A DNA stretch of 64,000 nucleotides from JAKAWQ01 sp963745975 (GCA_963745975.1 CAVUZJ010000007.1:372001-436000); one strand, 5' to 3'. Numbered from the stretch's first letter, positions 1-8,985 are shown. The notes: generated by a model from the letters alone, not told the origin. Numbers and translations are program-made.

Positions 1-2
1 CG

Positions 3-30
3 TTGACTTTGCGCCGCGAGCGGTTATATC
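3..30 (+). promoter_or_regulatory. Putative sigma-70 promoter of rplU-rpmA
   Basis: TTGACT at 3-8 and TATATC at 25-30 are separated by 16 bases, which is a good fit to a housekeeping promoter. Transcription would start near 37 and leave a leader of about 40 bases before rplU. The upstream side lies at the window edge, so any UP element or competing gene is not visible. Confidence 0.6.
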
Positions 31-75
31 CGCCGCTCTTCGTTCGGGCAGCTTGCCGGAAATGGGGCCGCATTC

Positions 76-408
76 ATGACGTTTGCAATTGTCCGGACCG
101 GCGGGAAGCAGTACCGCGTGGCCCCGAATTCCGTTCTCAGGGTGGAGCGTATCGCGGGCGAGGCGGGCGCGCTCGTCACGCTCGGCGATGTGCTCGCGGT
201 GGGCGATGGCGAGGCCCTCAAGGTGGGCACGCCGACGGTGGCCGGCGCCTCGGTGACGGCCACGGTGATCGCCCAGGAACGCGACGACAAGATCCTGATT
301 TTCAAGAAAAGGCGGCGGAAGAACTCGCGCCGCCGGCAGGGCCATCGCCAGCACGTGACCGTGCTTCGCGTGGGCGAGATCCGGACGGAGCAGGGCGATG
401 GCGCATAA
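76..408 (+). CDS. rplU: 50S ribosomal protein L21
   Basis: Bacterial L21 binds 23S rRNA in the large subunit. The 110-residue product opens with the family signature FAIVRTGGKQYRV and carries the basic KKRRRKNSRRRQGHRQ segment near residues 78-93 that contacts rRNA, followed by the conserved end of the barrel. Length and composition are normal for the family. It overlaps rpmA by 11 bases, so the two are translationally linked, and the promoter at 3-30 lies directly upstream. The ribosome-binding site is weak. Confidence 0.97.
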   Translation: MTFAIVRTGGKQYRVAPNSVLRVERIAGEAGALVTLGDVLAVGDGEALKVGTPTVAGASVTATVIAQERDDKILIFKKRRRKNSRRRQGHRQHVTVLRVGEIRTEQGDGA

Positions 409-697
409 GAAGGCGGGCGGCTCCTCGCGCAACGGGCGCGATTCGCGGGGGCGGCGGCTCGGGATCAAGAAGTTCGGCGGCGAGGCGGTGACGGCCGGGA
501 GCATCATCGTCCGCCAGCGGGGCACCAAATGGCACCCGGGAGAGAATGTCGGGCTCGGGCGCGACCACACGATCTTTGCGCTGACGGACGGCAAGGTGCT
601 GTTCACGCGCAAGCGCGAGGACCGGGTCTTCGTCTCGGTGGCGCCGGTGCCGGCAGCAAACCATCCGCAGGCAGCGGACCTTCCGCCGGCAAGTTGA
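398..697 (+). CDS. rpmA: 50S ribosomal protein L27
   Basis: L27 sits near the peptidyl-transferase centre, with its N-terminal tail reaching the tRNA CCA end. The 99-residue product begins MAHKKAGGSSRNGRDS, the diagnostic L27 start, and continues with GGEAVTAGSIIVRQRGT and the HPGENVGLGRDHT block. No N-terminal extension of the Firmicutes prepeptide type is present. It follows rplU with an 11-base overlap and is followed by a strong intrinsic terminator, so L21 and L27 form their own transcription unit. Confidence 0.97.
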   Translation: MAHKKAGGSSRNGRDSRGRRLGIKKFGGEAVTAGSIIVRQRGTKWHPGENVGLGRDHTIFALTDGKVLFTRKREDRVFVSVAPVPAANHPQAADLPPAS

Positions 698-724
698 GGC
701 GCACCGGCGCGCGGCCCGCGAGAG

Positions 725-752
725 GGGATCGGCGCCGGCCGATCCCTTTTTT
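725..752 (+). terminator. Rho-independent terminator after rpmA
   Basis: A perfect 9-bp stem (725-733 with 738-746, GGGATCGGC/GCCGATCCC) with a 4-base loop is followed at once by six T residues at 747-752. This is a textbook intrinsic terminator between rpmA and obgE. Confidence 0.9.
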
Positions 753-771
753 GTTTTCAAGCTTTTGACCC

Positions 772-1773
772 ATGAAGTTCCTCGATCAGGTGAAGATCTA
801 CCTCCGCTCCGGAGACGGCGGCGACGGCGTCGTCGCCTTCCGGCGGGAGAAGTTCCTTCCCTTCGGCGGCCCGGACGGGGGCAATGGCGGCCGGGGCGGC
901 GATATCGTGCTCGCCGCCGAGGACGGCCTCAACACGCTGATCGACTTCCGCTACGCCCAGCATTTCCGGGCGAAGAAGGGGGCCAACGGGGCTGGCGCGA
1001 ACCGCACCGGGAGGGACGCGCCGGACGTCGTGATCCGCGTGCCGCCGGGCACCGAGGTGCTGGCCGATGACGGGGCGACGATGCTCGCCGACCTCGTCCG
1101 CGCCGGGAGCCGGGTCACGCTGCTCCCGGGCGGGGACGGCGGATTCGGCAACGCGCACTTCAAGTCCGCGACCAACCGCGCGCCCCGCAAGGCGACCAAG
1201 GGCTTCCCCGGGCAGGAGCGCTGGGTGCGGCTCCGGCTCAAGCTGATCGCCGACGCCGGGCTGGTCGGGCTGCCCAATGCCGGAAAGTCCACGCTGCTCG
1301 CCGCGGTCTCCGCCGCGCGGCCGAAGGTCGCGGACTATCCCTTCACGACGCTGCATCCGGCCCTCGGCGTGGTCGAGAGCGAGGGCGAGGGTTTCGTCCT
1401 CGCGGACATCCCCGGGCTGATCGAGGGCGCGCACGAGGGCGCGGGGCTCGGCACGCGCTTCCTCGGCCATCTCGAGCGGGCGCGCGTGCTCGTCCACCTC
1501 GTCGACGGCGCGGCGGGCGGCGTGGTGCGGGCGTGGCGGACGGTGCGGCGCGAGATCGAGGCCTATGGCGCGGGGCTCGTGGAGAAGCCCGAGATCCTGG
1601 TGCTCACCAAGGCCGATCTGATGAGCGCGCGCGAGGCGGGGACGCGGCGGCGCGCGCTCGCCCGCGCCTCGGGGCGCGAGGTGCTCGTCGTCTCGGCGCC
1701 GGGTGGGGCCGGGCTCGCCGCGCTCAAGCGCGCGATCGCCGCCCAGGTCCACCAGGGGGTTCGCGCAGCATGA
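772..1773 (+). CDS. obgE: Obg-family GTPase (CgtA)
   Basis: Obg/CgtA is an essential GTPase in 50S subunit assembly and growth control. The 333-residue product has the glycine-rich Obg fold at the N-terminus (residues 1 to about 158, FLDQVKIYLRSGDGGDG onward), then a G domain with P-loop GLPNAGKST, G3 DIPGL and G4 LTKAD. It ends shortly after the G domain, so the optional C-terminal OCT domain is absent, as in many alphaproteobacteria. Its TGA overlaps the proB ATG (ATGA), placing it at the head of the obgE-proB-proA-nadD run. Confidence 0.96.
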   Translation: MKFLDQVKIYLRSGDGGDGVVAFRREKFLPFGGPDGGNGGRGGDIVLAAEDGLNTLIDFRYAQHFRAKKGANGAGANRTGRDAPDVVIRVPPGTEVLADDGATMLADLVRAGSRVTLLPGGDGGFGNAHFKSATNRAPRKATKGFPGQERWVRLRLKLIADAGLVGLPNAGKSTLLAAVSAARPKVADYPFTTLHPALGVVESEGEGFVLADIPGLIEGAHEGAGLGTRFLGHLERARVLVHLVDGAAGGVVRAWRTVRREIEAYGAGLVEKPEILVLTKADLMSAREAGTRRRALARASGREVLVVSAPGGAGLAALKRAIAAQVHQGVRAA

Positions 1774-2930
1774 GCGCGCCCGCCTCGCTTCCGGGCCTCT
1801 TCGATGCGCGGCGGGTGGTGGTGAAGATCGGCAGCGCGCTCATCGCCGATTCCGGTGCGGGGCGGGTGCGCACCGCCTGGCTCGCGAGTGTGGCCGAGGA
1901 CATCGCCGATTTGCGCGCGCGCGGGGTCGAGGTGATCGTCGTCTCCTCGGGCGCGATCGCGCTCGCGCGCCGGATGCTCGGCTTTCGCGGGCGGATACGG
2001 CTCGAGGAGCAGCAGGCGGCCGCCGCGGTCGGGCAGATCCGGCTCGCGCAGGCATGGAGCGAGGCGCTTTCGCGCCACGACCTCGTCGCCGCACAGCTCC
2101 TCCTCACGCTCGCCGACACCGAGGACCGGCGGCGCTACCTCAATGCGCGCGCGACACTCGCGATGCTCGCCTCGGTGGGCGCCGTGCCGGTGATCAACGA
2201 GAACGATTCGGTGGCGACGAGCGAGATCCGTTTCGGCGACAACGACCGGCTCGCCGCGCGGGTCGCCGCGATGGTGAGCGCGGACCGGCTGGTGCTGCTC
2301 TCGGACACCGACGGGCTCTACACCGCGGATCCGCGCAAGGAGGCCGGCGCGGAGCACATCGCGGTTGTGGAACGAATAACGCCCGCGATCGAGGCGATGG
2401 CGGGCGAGGCGGGCTCGGGCACCGCGCGCGGGGGGATGCGGACGAAGCTCGAGGCGGCGAGGATCGCAACGCGCGCCGGTGTCGCGATGGCGATCGCCCG
2501 CGGCACCGGGCTGCATCCGCTGAAGGCACTCGCCGAAGGCGCGCGCGCGAGCTGGTTCCAGGCCGAGCCGGAGGGCGCGCAGGCGCGCAAGCGCTGGATC
2601 GCGGGCGTGCTCGCCCCACTCGGGCTGATCGCGGTGGATGCGGGTGCGGCGGTAGCGCTCCGGGCCGGCGGCTCGCTGCTGCCCGCGGGCGTGCTCGCGG
2701 TAGCGGGGGATTTCGCGCGCGGCGATCCGGTGCTGGTGCGCGGGCCGGAGGGGCAGGACATCGCCAAGGGGCTTTGTGCGTACGCGAGCGAGGACGCGCG
2801 GCGGATCGCGGGGCACCGCTCCTCGGAAATCGCAGCCCTGCTCGGCTGGCGCGGACGGGACGAATTGGTGCATCGTGACGATCTCGTGCTCCTGGATACG
2901 GCGGAGGGCGGGAGGAAAAGGTCCGGATGA
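1770..2930 (+). CDS. proB: Glutamate 5-kinase
   Basis: ProB phosphorylates glutamate, the first step of proline synthesis. The 386-residue product has an amino-acid kinase domain (VVVKIGSALI near residue 15, VVSSGAIALARR, VINENDSVAT, FGDNDRLAA) and a C-terminal PUA domain from about residue 285. The ATG at 1770 overlaps the obgE stop by 4 bases, which decides the start even though the frame is open further upstream. It overlaps proA by 4 bases in the same way. Confidence 0.96.
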   Translation: MSAPASLPGLFDARRVVVKIGSALIADSGAGRVRTAWLASVAEDIADLRARGVEVIVVSSGAIALARRMLGFRGRIRLEEQQAAAAVGQIRLAQAWSEALSRHDLVAAQLLLTLADTEDRRRYLNARATLAMLASVGAVPVINENDSVATSEIRFGDNDRLAARVAAMVSADRLVLLSDTDGLYTADPRKEAGAEHIAVVERITPAIEAMAGEAGSGTARGGMRTKLEAARIATRAGVAMAIARGTGLHPLKALAEGARASWFQAEPEGAQARKRWIAGVLAPLGLIAVDAGAAVALRAGGSLLPAGVLAVAGDFARGDPVLVRGPEGQDIAKGLCAYASEDARRIAGHRSSEIAALLGWRGRDELVHRDDLVLLDTAEGGRKRSG

Positions 2931-4192
2931 CGGCGGAAGAAGTCGGCGCCACGGCGGAATTGCGGGCGATGGCGGCGCGGGCGCGCGAGGCGGCTTCGCT
3001 GCTCGCCGCCACTTCGCGTGACCAGCGCGACGCAGCACTCGCCGAGATGGCGCGCGCCTTGCGTGCGCGCACGGGCGCCATTCTCGAAGCGAACGAGCGC
3101 GATCTCGCCAAAACCGGAGAGAGCACGCCCGCGTTCCGCGACCGTCTCACGCTCGATCCGGCGCGCATCGAGGCGATCGCGCGCGGCTTCGAGGCGGTGG
3201 CTGCGCTTCCCGATCCGCTGGCCCGCCCGCTCGGCGAGTGGACGCGCCCGAACGGGCTTCGCATCCGGCGGATCGCGCAGCCGATCGGCGTGATCGGGAT
3301 GATCTACGAGAGCCGGCCGAATGTCGGCGCGGACGCCGCCGCGCTCTGCCTCAAGTCCGGCAATGCGGTGATCCTGCGCGGCGGGTCGGAAAGCTTCGCG
3401 AGCGCGCGCGCGATCCAGGAAGCGGTCGCTTCGGGCCTGCGCGCCGCCTTGCTGCCCGAGGGCGCGGTGCAGATGGCGCCGAGCCCGGACCGCGCGTTCG
3501 TCTCCGTGATGCTGGCAGGCGCGGGGCTGATCGATCTGATCGTGCCGCGCGGGGGCAAGGGGCTGGTCGAGCGCGTCGCGCGCGAGGCGCGGATGCCGGT
3601 GCTCGCGCACGCCGAGGGGCTCTGCCACACTTACGTCCACGAGGCGGCGGATGCGGAGATGGCACGGCGCGTGGTGGCGAATGCGAAGATGCGGCGCACG
3701 GGCGTGTGCGGGGCGACCGAGACGCTCCTGATCGACGCGGCCGCCGCTCAGCGTCTCTTGCCGGCGATCGTTGCGGACCTCGCAGCCCTCGGCTGCCGCT
3801 TCCGCGCCGATCCGCGCGCGCGCGCGGCGGTTCCGGATCTTCCCGCTTCCGAACCCGGAGATTTCGATACCGAGTGGCTCGATGCGGTGCTCTCGGTCGC
3901 GGTGGTGGACGGGGTGGAATCGGCACTCGCGCATATCGCCGCGCACGGCAGCAGCCACACGGATGCGATCGTCACCGAGGACCGCGCGGCCGCGGAACGA
4001 TTCCTCGGCGGAGTTTCCTCGGCCGTTGCGCTCTGGAACGCCTCGACGCAGTTCTGCGACGGGGCGGAGTTCGGCTTCGGCGCCGAGATCGGCATCGCGA
4101 CGGGGCGGGTGCATGCGCGCGGGCCGGTCGGGCTCGAGCAGCTCACCACCTATCGCTATCTCGTCTTCGGCACCGGCCAGGTGCGTCCATGA
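2927..4192 (+). CDS. proA: Gamma-glutamyl phosphate reductase
   Basis: ProA reduces glutamyl-5-phosphate to glutamate semialdehyde with NADPH, acting directly after ProB. The 421-residue product belongs to the aldehyde dehydrogenase superfamily. The conserved blocks PIGVIGMIYESRPNV, GNAVILRGGSE and the catalytic-cysteine segment RRTGVCGATETLLID are present, as is the terminal GLEQLTTYRY motif. Length is typical. Start and stop overlaps couple it to proB; nadD begins 10 bases after its stop. Confidence 0.96.
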   Translation: MTAEEVGATAELRAMAARAREAASLLAATSRDQRDAALAEMARALRARTGAILEANERDLAKTGESTPAFRDRLTLDPARIEAIARGFEAVAALPDPLARPLGEWTRPNGLRIRRIAQPIGVIGMIYESRPNVGADAAALCLKSGNAVILRGGSESFASARAIQEAVASGLRAALLPEGAVQMAPSPDRAFVSVMLAGAGLIDLIVPRGGKGLVERVAREARMPVLAHAEGLCHTYVHEAADAEMARRVVANAKMRRTGVCGATETLLIDAAAAQRLLPAIVADLAALGCRFRADPRARAAVPDLPASEPGDFDTEWLDAVLSVAVVDGVESALAHIAAHGSSHTDAIVTEDRAAAERFLGGVSSAVALWNASTQFCDGAEFGFGAEIGIATGRVHARGPVGLEQLTTYRYLVFGTGQVRP

Positions 4193-4202
4193 CGAACGCG
4201 TG

Positions 4203-5402
4203 ATGCGCGCCGCGGGGCGGGCGCCGCCGCGTTTCGGCGATCGGCGGGTACTGCGGATCGGGATTCTCGGCGGCTCCTTCAATCCCGCGCACGCGGGCCA
4301 CCGCCATGTCGCCGAGGCCGCGCTCCGCGGCCTCGGGCTCGACGAGGTGTGGCTGCTCGTTTCGCCCGGAAACCCGCTGAAGCCGGTTGCAGGGATGGCG
4401 CCGTTTCCGGTACGCTTGCGCTCGGCAGAATCGATCGCAGATGGACGGCGCATTCTCGCGGTTGGATTGGAGGAGACGTGGCGCACGCGCTATACGCGCG
4501 ACACGCTTCGCCTGTTGCGCCGGCGTTTTCCGCGGGCCCGGTTCGTTTGGCTGATGGGGGCCGACATTCTCGTGCAGCTGCCGCGCTGGCGGCGTTGGGA
4601 GGAGGTCGTGCGGCTCGCCCCCTTCGCGGTGCTGCCGCGGCCGGAATTCACGCGTCCCGCACTCGCCGGATGCGTGGCGCGGCGCTATCGTCATGCGCGG
4701 ATGCCGCGCGGGAGCGGAAAATTGCTGCTGGCGGAGCGGAGAAATCCGCCCGCCTGGGTATTCCTGCCGGGCGCGGAGGACCCACATTCGGCGAGTGCGA
4801 TCCGCGGGCGAACCAGAGGAGTGGAAGCGATCACGACACTGCCTCCTGATGATGCGAGCTGGCGCGGGCGGCGAATTTCGCGCGCGCGCCGGCCTGCCGT
4901 TTCCGCTTCGCTGAAGGCCAAGGCGGCGCGCGCCTCGGTGGCGGCCGCGCCGCCCGAGAGCGTGCGCAAGAAGGCGGCGGCGGCGGGGCCGAAGAAGGCG
5001 GCCGCGCCGGAGCCGCCGGCGCCGCGGCGGCGGAAGGGCAAGGAGGTCACGGCGCTCGACGCGTTGCAGGCGGCGATCGTCCAGAGCCTGGAGGACGACA
5101 AGGCGGAGAATCTGGTGACGCTCGACCTCGTCGGGCGGGCGAGCTTCGCCGACCGGATGGTGATCGCGACCGGGCTCGCGGACCGCCAGATCGCGACGAT
5201 GGCGCGCCACCTCGAGGAAAAGCTCAAGGCGCTGGGGTTCGGGCGGCTCGCGGTCGAGGGAAGGCCGGGCTCGGACTGGGTGCTCGTGGATGCGGGCGAC
5301 ATCGTCGTCCATCTCTTCAAGCCGGAGGCGCGCTCGCATTACGCGCTCGAGCGGATGTGGGGTGCGGAGCTCGGCCCCGAGGAGCAGGCGAGCGCGGGCT
5401 AG
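4203..5402 (+). CDS. NadD-RsfS fusion: nicotinate-nucleotide adenylyltransferase plus ribosomal silencing factor
   Basis: One uninterrupted 399-codon frame carries two proteins that are usually separate. Residues about 20-205 are NadD, which adenylylates NaMN in NAD synthesis: the nucleotidyltransferase motif GGSFNPAHAGH, MGADILVQLPRW and the distal SASAIR motif are visible. After a linker of about 70 residues rich in Lys, Ala and Pro, residues about 280-395 are RsfS (DUF143), which binds L14 and blocks subunit joining: LDALQAAIVQSLEDDKAENL, SDWVLVDAGDIVVHLF and YALERMW. No stop separates them. The start at 4203 (GTG at 4200 is possible) is 11 bases after proA. An internal GTG at 4821 has an AGAGGA immediately before it, too close for a good ribosome-binding site, so separate translation of RsfS cannot be excluded. 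Confidence 0.88.
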   Translation: MRAAGRAPPRFGDRRVLRIGILGGSFNPAHAGHRHVAEAALRGLGLDEVWLLVSPGNPLKPVAGMAPFPVRLRSAESIADGRRILAVGLEETWRTRYTRDTLRLLRRRFPRARFVWLMGADILVQLPRWRRWEEVVRLAPFAVLPRPEFTRPALAGCVARRYRHARMPRGSGKLLLAERRNPPAWVFLPGAEDPHSASAIRGRTRGVEAITTLPPDDASWRGRRISRARRPAVSASLKAKAARASVAAAPPESVRKKAAAAGPKKAAAPEPPAPRRRKGKEVTALDALQAAIVQSLEDDKAENLVTLDLVGRASFADRMVIATGLADRQIATMARHLEEKLKALGFGRLAVEGRPGSDWVLVDAGDIVVHLFKPEARSHYALERMWGAELGPEEQASAG

Positions 5403-5753
5403 GTTTTTGCTCCCGGCGGGGCGTGCGGCGCACGCCGGTCAAGGAAAATTTAACCGGTTGGGCCCGATCGAGGCGGGCGGCGGGACGGGCGCGCGTCATG
5501 GGCGCGCGTCATGCACGCGCTTCACGGGGGCGTGATCGGGATTCGCTTGCCTTTCCGGATCGTTCGCAAACCGGTCGCAAATGAGACCGCCTGGACTCCG
5601 CCGGGAATCCGCAGCCGGGCGGACTTCGCGGGAATGTGACAGGAGTGACACGGTCTCAAGGAAAGGTGACAGGAATTGGAGGCTGGTGTTGGAATATTGA
5701 CTTGTATAGAGAAGATTGACGGAGTTTCAGGGATATTTCCGAGGAGGCTCGGC
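5403..5753. other. Intergenic stretch with a hairpin and short direct repeats
   Basis: No gene is apparent. A perfect 7-bp hairpin (5420-5426 with 5430-5436, GGCGTGC/GCACGCC) lies 17 bases after the nadD-rsfS stop but lacks a T-run, so it may be a weak terminator or 3' stabiliser. GTGACAGGA occurs twice, at 5636-5644 and 5666-5674, 30 bases apart, a spacing that could suit a dimeric regulator ahead of the small gene at 5754. No known regulator is identified. Confidence 0.4.
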
Positions 5754-6011
5754 ATGAGGATCTACATGCATAGCGGCACCGAGGACGGTGCCGCCTTTTA
5801 TCTCGATACGGCGGACGGGGCCGTGCACGTGGTGAGCGCAGCGGATGGGACGGAGTGGTTCAGCGCGGCACAGGCGGTGAAGGTGCTGTCCGCGGCGGTG
5901 AGGATCAAGGAGCCGGACGTGCGGGCGAGCGCGATCCGCGCGGTGGGCGGCTACGTGGAGAGACAGCTCGGCCGGCACCTCCAGGAGGGCGGGATTTTCG
6001 TCGTGGGGTAG
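5754..6011 (+). CDS. Small hypothetical protein (85 aa)
   Basis: I do not recognise this protein. The ATG at 5754 follows a strong GAGGAGG ribosome-binding site, so it is preferred over the longer frame from 5676. The 85-residue product starts MRIYMHSGTEDGAAFYLDT, looks like a compact alpha/beta protein, and has no signal peptide, cysteines or membrane segment. Codon use matches the neighbours. It stands alone, converging on the AraC-type gene with only about 20 bases between the stops. Confidence 0.55.
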   Translation: MRIYMHSGTEDGAAFYLDTADGAVHVVSAADGTEWFSAAQAVKVLSAAVRIKEPDVRASAIRAVGGYVERQLGRHLQEGGIFVVG

Positions 6012-6033
6012 GTCTTCTCGGTCCAGCGGCAGA

Positions 6034-7635
6034 TCAGCCGGCGCCCTTCGCGAATCCGCGGCTCGCGAGCTTCACTTTCGTGAGATCGCCGCCGAACGCC
6101 TCGCGCCCGCAATAGCGCGCCGCCTCGGCCAGCTGCTCGAACGCGCGCGGATCGCCGCTGGCGCGCGCGGCGCGGATCGCCTGGTAGGCGATGACGAAAT
6201 GGCAAAGAAGCGCGTCATGCCCATCCTGCGCGGCCTGGGGATCGAGCCTTGAAAGCGTGGCGGCCAGCGCGCCCCCGACCTGGCACCCGACCGCCTCCAC
6301 TTCCGCCATGCCGGGATCGCTCGCGCCGGTGGCCGCGACCCAGAGGGCGATCGCGAGCGCGGTGACGACATCGCCGAGCCGCGAGACCGAGAGGCCGAAC
6401 ATGCCGAGGACGCCGGCGGCGGTCCCGGGAAAATCATGCGCCGCGATCAGCCCCGCGAGTTCCTCGGCGCGCGCGGGATCTTTCAGCCGTAGCAGGGCGA
6501 TCAGCCGCTCGCGCGCCGCCGGCGGAAGGCTCGCGTCCAGATGCTCGAAGTGCCTGGCCCGCGCGCCGGAGGGCCGGGCGGCGAGCAGGCGGGCGAGGAA
6601 GGATGGGCCGAGCACGGCGCAAGCGGCCGGCCCGATCAGCGGCAGAAGCCGCGTCCAGCCCTGCCGCGCGCTCAGCATGCTCGAGCCCGGCACGCCGTAG
6701 CCCGGCGGCGGCGTCGCGGCCCGCTTCGCCTCGGGCGGCGCGCCCGCCTGCTCGGCCTCGCGCGCCCATTCGCTCGGCGTGCAGCCGATGATTTCGCTGA
6801 AGACATGGTGGAAACGGGCGTAGCTGCCGAAGCCCGCGCCGAGCGCGGCATCGAGCAGGTTCGCGCCGGGGCGGTAGAAATCCATGAAGCGATCGAGGCG
6901 GATGCGGTTGCGCCAATCGACGAAGCTCCGGCCGGTGTGCTCGACCAGCAGGCGGCTCAGATAGGGCGCCGCGATCCCCGCCGCGTCGGCGAGTTCCGAG
7001 AGCGAAACGGCCGCCCCGCTCTCGCGCAGCTTCATCAGCGCCCGCGCAACGCCGGCATGCATGGGCCGCGTGCGCGCGGCCGGGCTCGTGCGGCTCGCCC
7101 GCCAGGCCCGCAGCGTGAGATAGGCGATGCCGGCGTTATAGACGGCGGGCTGGTCGGAATCCTGGGCGACCTGGCTCAGCAGCCGGTCGAGATCGAGAAG
7201 CTCCTCGCCCGGCAGAATGTGGAGCGGCGCGCCCGCCAGCTCGGCGATCCGGCCTGCATCGAGAAGCTCGGGCCGCAGGCTCACCACCCACATCTCGAGC
7301 CCGGGCGAGCGCACCAGCCGGTGCCGCTGCCCCGGCACCAGCCAGATCAGCGTTCCCGGCTTGAGCGCGTAGCTCCGCTCGTCGAGCACCAGGCCGCCGG
7401 CGCCCTTGAGGACGAGGTCGAACTCGAGCTCGGGATGGCGATGGTCGACGGCGAGCCGCGCGCCGGCCGTCGAGCGCCGGACCTCGCCGACCAGCCCGGC
7501 TGGTATGAGGGAGGGACTGACCTGGCTCTCGCCGGAGATGGCGGCGCCTCCGCCCAGAATTGCAAAAAACGATAACTGCCGGTGCGAGCCGCGACAAGCC
7601 GGCGCACCGCCCGGGAGCGATAACGGCGTCAGCAA
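6034..7635 (-). CDS. AraC-family regulator with an extra C-terminal domain
   Basis: The N-terminal part is an AraC-type cupin sensor (HRHPELEFDLVLKGAGG, then LIWLVPGQRHRL), followed by the double helix-turn-helix: VSLSELADAAGIAAPYLSRL for the first helix pair and ALGAGFGSYARFHHVFSEII, the second and most conserved AraC motif. About 210 further residues follow (from near 6678 down to 6034) that no AraC protein normally has. They are alanine- and leucine-rich and helical, and I cannot assign them. The start is uncertain: a TTG at 7635 is in frame, and a GTG at 7701 would overlap the divergent gene. It probably controls the divergent ATP-grasp/EamA pair. Confidence 0.8.
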   Translation of the reverse strand: MLTPLSLPGGAPACRGSHRQLSFFAILGGGAAISGESQVSPSLIPAGLVGEVRRSTAGARLAVDHRHPELEFDLVLKGAGGLVLDERSYALKPGTLIWLVPGQRHRLVRSPGLEMWVVSLRPELLDAGRIAELAGAPLHILPGEELLDLDRLLSQVAQDSDQPAVYNAGIAYLTLRAWRASRTSPAARTRPMHAGVARALMKLRESGAAVSLSELADAAGIAAPYLSRLLVEHTGRSFVDWRNRIRLDRFMDFYRPGANLLDAALGAGFGSYARFHHVFSEIIGCTPSEWAREAEQAGAPPEAKRAATPPPGYGVPGSSMLSARQGWTRLLPLIGPAACAVLGPSFLARLLAARPSGARARHFEHLDASLPPAARERLIALLRLKDPARAEELAGLIAAHDFPGTAAGVLGMFGLSVSRLGDVVTALAIALWVAATGASDPGMAEVEAVGCQVGGALAATLSRLDPQAAQDGHDALLCHFVIAYQAIRAARASGDPRAFEQLAEAARYCGREAFGGDLTKVKLASRGFAKGAG

Positions 7636-7693
7636 AACGCCGAAGCGGCCCGGAATCTCCCGGGCGCAGGGCGCGAAAACGGAGCCTGTAACG

Positions 7694-8983
7694 ATGAACA
7701 CGTGTGAACAGAAGCGTATTGTGATCGTCGATGGCTACTCGACGGGCCGCGACCTGGTGCGCGAGCTTCTCGACCGCGACGTCGAGTGCCTGCACCTCCG
7801 CTCGACCGCGCAAGTGCCGGCATCGGTCGCGAAATCCTTCGATCCGGCGCCCTATGACGCCGATCTCGGCTATCTCGGCGGCGTCGTGCCGGCGGCCGCG
7901 GTGCTCGCGACGCTGGCACCCGACGAGGTCATTGCGGGATCGGAATTCGGCGTGACCTTCGCCGAGCGGCTCGCCCACCGCATGAAGCTGCCCACCAACC
8001 GAATCGAGACTCTCGCCGCCCGGCGCGACAAGTTCGCCATGATGGAGGCGGTGCGCGGGCACGGGCTCCTCGCGCCCGAGCAGGCCTCGGTGACCACCGG
8101 AGCGGCGGCGCGTGCCTGGGCCGCGCGCCACGCCGCCTGGCCGATCGTCATGAAGCCGATGGCGAGCGCGGGATCGGACGGCGTCACCATCTGCCACGAT
8201 CACGCCGATATCGATGCGGCGATGGAGAAAATTCTCGGCCGCGGCAACTTCATCGGCGGCATCAACGACCGCGTGCTGATGCAGTCCTTCCTCCCCGGCC
8301 CGCAATTCATCGTCAACAGCGTGAGCCGAGGCGGCCGCCATTACGTGAGCGACATCTGGAGCATGGAAGTCGCCGTCTCCGGCTCCTCGGTCGTGCCGGG
8401 CGGGATCGCCCTGCTCGATCCGGGGGAGCCCCAAGCCGCCGCCCTGATGGAATACACGCTCGACGCGCTCGACGCGCTCGGCATCGAGAACGGCGCCGGC
8501 CACAGCGAGCTCAAATGGACCCCGCGCGGCCCGGCGCTGATCGAGACCGGGGCCAGGATCATGGGGGCGGCGATGGACCGCGCCTCCTACGAGGCGGGGG
8601 GAACCGAGAGCCACGCAATGGTTTTCGCCCGTAGCCTCCTCGCCGGCGCGGCCGAGTGCTGTGCGCTCTTCAACCGCCGCCACTACGCGCTCGCCCGGCA
8701 CATGACGAAGCTCCTCTTCAACTTCCGGCAACCCGCCGAAGTGGTCAGCACCGAGGGCCTCGCGCGGCTGCGCGCGCTTCCCTCCTTCCAGGCGCATTAC
8801 CGCGGGCTCGCGCCCGGCGCGCGTGTGTGGAAGACGCAGGACTGGCTCTGCTGCGGTGGCGTCGTCTACCTCATCCACGACGAGCGGCGCCAGATCGAGG
8901 CGGATATCGCAACCTTCCGGGAATGGGAAAGCGAAGGCCTGCTCTATGGCCTCGCCCCTCTCGGCGCCCTCGTCGAGGCCTGA
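7694..8983 (+). CDS. ATP-grasp ligase, L-amino-acid-ligase-like
   Basis: ATP-grasp enzymes join a carboxylate to an amine through an acyl phosphate. The 429-residue product has a Rossmann-like N-terminus (IVIVDGYSTGRDLVREL), the ATP-binding Lys segment WPIVMKPMASAGSDGV near residue 155, and the metal-binding block GAGHSELKWTPRGPALIETG near residue 280, very like BacD-type dipeptide ligases. It starts 58 bases from the possible TTG start of the AraC gene, on the opposite strand, and is followed after 2 bases by an EamA exporter gene. The arrangement suggests production and export of a dipeptide-like or amidated compound. The substrate is unknown. Confidence 0.8.
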   Translation: MNTCEQKRIVIVDGYSTGRDLVRELLDRDVECLHLRSTAQVPASVAKSFDPAPYDADLGYLGGVVPAAAVLATLAPDEVIAGSEFGVTFAERLAHRMKLPTNRIETLAARRDKFAMMEAVRGHGLLAPEQASVTTGAAARAWAARHAAWPIVMKPMASAGSDGVTICHDHADIDAAMEKILGRGNFIGGINDRVLMQSFLPGPQFIVNSVSRGGRHYVSDIWSMEVAVSGSSVVPGGIALLDPGEPQAAALMEYTLDALDALGIENGAGHSELKWTPRGPALIETGARIMGAAMDRASYEAGGTESHAMVFARSLLAGAAECCALFNRRHYALARHMTKLLFNFRQPAEVVSTEGLARLRALPSFQAHYRGLAPGARVWKTQDWLCCGGVVYLIHDERRQIEADIATFREWESEGLLYGLAPLGALVEA

Positions 8984-8985
8984 CC

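Noticed and set aside
1533..1769. Upstream extension of the proB frame
   Set aside because: The frame is open upstream only through GC composition inside obgE; the ATG at 1770 overlaps the obgE stop and starts the conserved protein.
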